A stretch of 8,779 nt of DNA, taken from positions 1-8,779 of the forward strand of contig JAEWJV010000254.1 of the NCBI GenBank assembly GCA_023386395.1, read 5' to 3'. The DNA is from Bacteroidota bacterium. Lineage in GTDB: Bacteria > Bacteroidota > Bacteroidia > Chitinophagales > Chitinophagaceae. Shown in pieces: positions 5,842-8,779 of this stretch (positions are counted from its first letter, which is position 1; each line of letters starts with the position of its first letter). The position numbers and the translations under genes were made by a program. The notes below the pieces were generated by a model. It searched no databases, was not told where the DNA came from, and saw only the letters and a list, made by a program, of their open reading frames with translations.

Positions 5842-7002
5842 ATGGATTATATACAACAACGTTTCAGCGTACCATTTGAATATCGCGTTTATTTTACCAG
5901 TCATTTGTTTCAGCCGCAGAACCCTGTGTTCAGGCAATTTTTGCAAGCTGATGTTTCAGATAATATCAAAAAAATATTCTTTGTAATTGATTCGGGCGTT
6001 ACGGCACATCACCCAGCACTTATAGATGATATACGGCAGTATTTTGCAGGCAGCAGCGAAGTGATATTAATTGATGATATACTTACTGTTCCTGGGGGAG
6101 AAGCCTGCAAAAACACAGATGTTTATGTGAATGAAATTATCGCAGCCGTGGATGAACATAGCATTGACAGGCATTCCTGTATTGCTGCCATCGGCGGCGG
6201 AGCCGTGCTGGATATGGCAGGATATGCTGCTGCTATTGCACATCGTGGTATTCGCCATATAAGAATACCAACAACTGTATTGTCTCAAAACGATTCGGGC
6301 GTTGGTGTAAAAAACGGCATCAATTATAATGGCAAGAAAAACTTCATCGGAACATTTGCGCCGCCTGTGGCTGTTTTTAATGATGATCATTTTCTTACTA
6401 CGCTTGCTGACAGGGAGTGGCGTGCCGGCATTGCAGAAGCGGTTAAAGTAGCATTGATAAAAGATAAACAATTTTATGTGTGGCTTTGCAAGAATGCTTT
6501 GGCATTAAACAGAAGGGAAATGGGGCCAATGCAATACCAGATAAAGCGATGCGCACAATTACATATAGATCATATAGCAGGCTGCGACCCGTTTGAAAAA
6601 GGATCATCACGCCCCCTTGATTTCGGGCATTGGAGCGCTCATAAAGTGGAACAACTTTCGAACTTTGAGATCCGTCACGGAGAAGCCGTTGCAATGGGCA
6701 TTGCGCTTGATACGGTTTACTCGCATTTATGCGGCTGGCTTAATGAGGAAGATGCAAGGTCTGTCATTCAATTACTGATTGATCTTGGATTTGATATTAC
6801 ACATCCGCTGATGGAAATTGCAGGCGATGAAAGCCCGGTGATACAAGGCCTGCACGAATTCCGGGAACATCTCGGCGGCAGGCTTACTATAATGCTGTTA
6901 CGGGAGATTGGCAAAGGCGAAGAAGTGCATCAACTGGATATTTCATTATTACAAAAAGCTTCTGCATGGCTGAAGCAATACCATCAAATTGAACAACAAT
7001 GA
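5842..7002 (+). CDS. eboD: EboD, 3-dehydroquinate synthase-like sugar phosphate cyclase
   Basis: The 386-residue protein belongs to the sugar phosphate cyclase superfamily (AroB, 2-deoxy-scyllo-inosose synthase, 2-epi-5-epi-valiolone synthase), which uses NAD+ and a divalent metal to turn a sugar phosphate into a carbocycle. The NAD-binding loop IGGGAVLDMAG spans 117-127. Metal ligands by alignment with AroB are Glu199 (AEAVK), His263 (LDFGHWSAH) and His279 (RHGEAVAMG). All are present, so it is likely catalytic. The region DSGVGVKNGIN (151-161) followed by GKKNFIG (164-170) differs from the AroB form (SSVGGKTGVN) and looks more like valiolone-type cyclases, so the substrate is probably not the AroB one. 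I chose ATG at 5842 because MDYIQQRFSVPFEY matches the usual N-terminus. An in-frame TTG at 5800 would add 14 hydrophobic residues and is less likely. It ends 26 bases before eboE. Confidence 0.9.
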   Translation: MDYIQQRFSVPFEYRVYFTSHLFQPQNPVFRQFLQADVSDNIKKIFFVIDSGVTAHHPALIDDIRQYFAGSSEVILIDDILTVPGGEACKNTDVYVNEIIAAVDEHSIDRHSCIAAIGGGAVLDMAGYAAAIAHRGIRHIRIPTTVLSQNDSGVGVKNGINYNGKKNFIGTFAPPVAVFNDDHFLTTLADREWRAGIAEAVKVALIKDKQFYVWLCKNALALNRREMGPMQYQIKRCAQLHIDHIAGCDPFEKGSSRPLDFGHWSAHKVEQLSNFEIRHGEAVAMGIALDTVYSHLCGWLNEEDARSVIQLLIDLGFDITHPLMEIAGDESPVIQGLHEFREHLGGRLTIMLLREIGKGEEVHQLDISLLQKASAWLKQYHQIEQQ

Positions 7003-7028
7003 AACGCCTGTATTAAATTTTTCTTACA

Positions 7029-8294
7029 ATGGAAAAGCATATTAAGGCGTTCCATGAGACCACCGAAAAACCAAACATTACACGAATGATAACTTCTTAT
7101 GGCCACTTAACTTATTGCAGCAATATACATGCAGGCGAAAGCTGGGAAGACCATTTTGCAAAGCTGAAAGAGAATGTGCCTGCAATAAAAAATGAGTTGG
7201 CGCCGGAAGAAGTATTTGGTTTAGGCCTCCGACTTGCTGATGCCGCCAGCAAAACCCTGCAGCAACAGCAATCATTGCACGAGTTTAAACAATGGTTAAG
7301 TGATAATGATGTGTATGTGTTTACGATGAATGGCTTTCCTTATGGGAATTTCCATCATACTGCGGTAAAAGACCAGGTGCATGCGCCTGACTGGTTAACA
7401 AGCGATCGCGTTGCTTACACTATACGGCTTGCGGAAATATTAGCAGAACTATTACCAAATGAAATGGAAGGAAGCATTTCCACATCGCCTTTAACCTATC
7501 GTTTCTGGCATAAAGAAGATGAATGGAATGCCGTTATGAAAAAGGCAACTGCTAATCTTTTACTGGTTGTTGATAAGCTGATTGATCTCAAACAACAAAC
7601 CGGCAAAACAATTCATATAGATATTGAGCCGGAACCGGATGGATTATTAGATAACGGAACCGAATTCTTAGAATGGTACCTGCAATATTTGTTGCCATTG
7701 GGTATTGAACATTTGCAAAGCAAAGGCTTGAATAAAAATGCTGCGGAAGAAGCTATTAAAGCGCATATTCAGCTTTGCTATGATGTATGCCATTTTGCAG
7801 TGGGTTATGAAGACCATGCAGCAATGATTAAAAAGTTTGAAGCGCATGGAATAAAAACGGGTAAAATACAAATCAGCGCAGCATTAAAAGGCCGCCTTGA
7901 CGGTTCAGCCGTTGATAAAGAAAAAGTAATTAATGCTTTCAAAATTTTTAATGAGCCTGTCTATTTGCACCAGGTGGTAGCAAGAAAAAAAGATGGCGCG
8001 CTTTTACATTACCGCGATATGCCGGATGCGCTTGCAGACAGTGATCGTGCGGCTATTGAAGAATGGCGGGCGCATTACCATGTTCCGCTTTTTATTGAGC
8101 ATTATGATATACTGCAATCAACGCAGAACGATATTAAAACCGTGCTTGATATTCAGAAAAAAAAACCGTTTGCGAAATATCTGGAAGTGGAAACTTACAC
8201 ATGGGAAGTGTTGCCAACTGCTATGCGTTTACCCATTGATCAATCCATCAGCAGGGAATTAAAATGGGTGAAAGATTTATTGAATAATCATTAA
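7029..8294 (+). CDS. eboE: EboE, xylose isomerase-like TIM-barrel protein
   Basis: The 421-residue protein is EboE, usually called a metabolite traffic protein, with a TIM barrel related to sugar isomerases/epimerases and AP endonuclease 2. Typical blocks are TSYGHLTYCSNIHAGESW (22-39), FTMNGFPYGNFH (98-109), STSPLTYRFW (151-160), HIDIEPEPDG (196-205), YDVCHFAVGYEDH (251-263), GKIQISAALKG (278-288), VYLHQVVARK (311-320) and EVETYTWEVLP (386-396). Candidate metal ligands at barrel strand ends are Glu200 or Glu202, Asp252, His255, Gln281, His314 and Glu387; this assignment is inferred from the fold. Nothing suggests export: no signal peptide or membrane helix, so it acts in the cytosol. 'Traffic' comes from the phenotype of cyanobacterial ebo mutants, and an enzyme role is at least as likely. 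The ATG at 7029 is preceded by a T-rich leader without a Shine-Dalgarno sequence. It ends nine bases before eboF. Confidence 0.9.
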   Translation: MEKHIKAFHETTEKPNITRMITSYGHLTYCSNIHAGESWEDHFAKLKENVPAIKNELAPEEVFGLGLRLADAASKTLQQQQSLHEFKQWLSDNDVYVFTMNGFPYGNFHHTAVKDQVHAPDWLTSDRVAYTIRLAEILAELLPNEMEGSISTSPLTYRFWHKEDEWNAVMKKATANLLLVVDKLIDLKQQTGKTIHIDIEPEPDGLLDNGTEFLEWYLQYLLPLGIEHLQSKGLNKNAAEEAIKAHIQLCYDVCHFAVGYEDHAAMIKKFEAHGIKTGKIQISAALKGRLDGSAVDKEKVINAFKIFNEPVYLHQVVARKKDGALLHYRDMPDALADSDRAAIEEWRAHYHVPLFIEHYDILQSTQNDIKTVLDIQKKKPFAKYLEVETYTWEVLPTAMRLPIDQSISRELKWVKDLLNNH

Positions 8295-8303
8295 TAAATT
8301 AAG

Positions 8304-8779
8304 ATGCATAAAACAGTAGTTATAGATGTTGTAGGGTTATCCTCCAATCTTATAGGAGAACATACACCTTTTATAAAAAGCTTTACAGCGCTGCATGGTT
8401 TACAAACTGTAAAACCTGTATTGCCTGCTGTTACTACTTCCGTTCAATCTGTTTATGTTACCGGTAAATGGCCTTCAGAAAACGGTATTGTTGGTAACGG
8501 ATGGTATGATAAAACAGATTGCGAAGTGAAATTCTGGAAGCAATCCAACAAGCTGGTGCAGGGAGAGAAAATCTGGGAACGTGCAAAGAAAATTGATCCG
8601 TCCTTCACCACTTCCAAAATGTTTTGGTGGTATAACATGTATAGCAGTGCAGACTATGCTGTAACGCCACGGCCCAACTACCTGGCAGATGGAAGAAAGA
8701 TGCCTGATTGTTATTCACATCCTGCCGGTCTCCGGGATGAACTGCAACAGGCACTTGGACAATTTCCCTTATTCAAATT
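8304..8779 (+). CDS. eboF: EboF, alkaline phosphatase-superfamily pyrophosphatase/phosphodiesterase, N-terminal part
   Basis: The gene starts with ATG at 8304, nine bases after eboE, and runs off the right edge; 158 complete codons are visible of a family usually about 450 residues long. It belongs to the nucleotide pyrophosphatase/phosphodiesterase (NPP) branch of the alkaline phosphatase superfamily, which splits phosphoesters using two metals. Visible active-site parts are Asp8 (VVIDVVG, first metal ligand), Thr44 (PAVTTSVQ, predicted nucleophile by alignment from the TG motif), TGKWPSENGIVGNGWY (53-68) with Asn65 as the likely phosphate-binding Asn, and the EboF-typical blocks FWKQSNKLV (77-85), FWWYNMYS (107-114) and TPRPNYLADGRK (121-132). 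The common His before GI is Asn60 here. There is no N-terminal signal peptide, so it probably acts in the cytoplasm. The remaining metal ligands lie outside the window. Confidence 0.9.
   Translation, partial: MHKTVVIDVVGLSSNLIGEHTPFIKSFTALHGLQTVKPVLPAVTTSVQSVYVTGKWPSENGIVGNGWYDKTDCEVKFWKQSNKLVQGEKIWERAKKIDPSFTTSKMFWWYNMYSSADYAVTPRPNYLADGRKMPDCYSHPAGLRDELQQALGQFPLFK

Noticed and set aside
5842..7002. Annotation as housekeeping 3-dehydroquinate synthase (aroB)
   Set aside because: The metal site matches the superfamily, but the substrate loop and the ebo context point to the EboD branch.

Overview
The window reads as chromosomal DNA of a Bacteroidota bacterium, probably of the Chitinophagaceae/Sphingobacteriales type. 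This rests on moderately AT-rich coding DNA with very AT-rich spacers, start codons that mostly lack a good Shine-Dalgarno sequence, mainly TAA stops, and protein sequences that look like Bacteroidota versions of their families. This is inference from style, not a database match. All genes lie on the + strand; I found no RNA genes, mobile elements or CRISPR repeats.

Layout. Bases 2-406 are the 3' end of an unrecognised helical protein. Bases 461-1624 encode a secreted GH33-type exo-sialidase with its full catalytic set. Bases 1794-2699 encode a ten-helix EamA/DMT-family transporter. A 269-base spacer (2700-2968) follows, with a weak terminator-like hairpin at its start and a set of inverted repeats just before the next gene. 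From 2969 to the right edge lies an ebo gene cluster in the order eboA, eboB, eboC, eboD, eboE, eboF. Its gaps are 30, 7, 67, 26 and 9 bases, so it is very likely one transcription unit. eboF is cut by the window edge.

How the genes may work together. The ebo cluster is a known but poorly understood cassette, scattered over cyanobacteria, proteobacteria, Bacteroidota and one group of algal plastid genomes. In cyanobacteria it is needed for moving scytonemin precursors out of the cytoplasm, and in a Pseudomonas it is linked to nematode repellence; its own small-molecule product is not established. Its parts are a helical scaffold-like protein (EboA), a TatD-like metal hydrolase (EboB), a UbiA-like membrane prenyltransferase (EboC), a dehydroquinate-synthase-like sugar phosphate cyclase (EboD), a xylose-isomerase-like TIM barrel (EboE) and a nucleotide-pyrophosphatase/phosphodiesterase-like enzyme (EboF). 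The simplest inference is that EboD makes a cyclitol-type ring that other members modify and EboC attaches to a prenyl chain, giving a lipid-linked compound. No known cargo pathway such as scytonemin is visible here. The sialidase and transporter upstream look like independent genes rather than members of the cassette.
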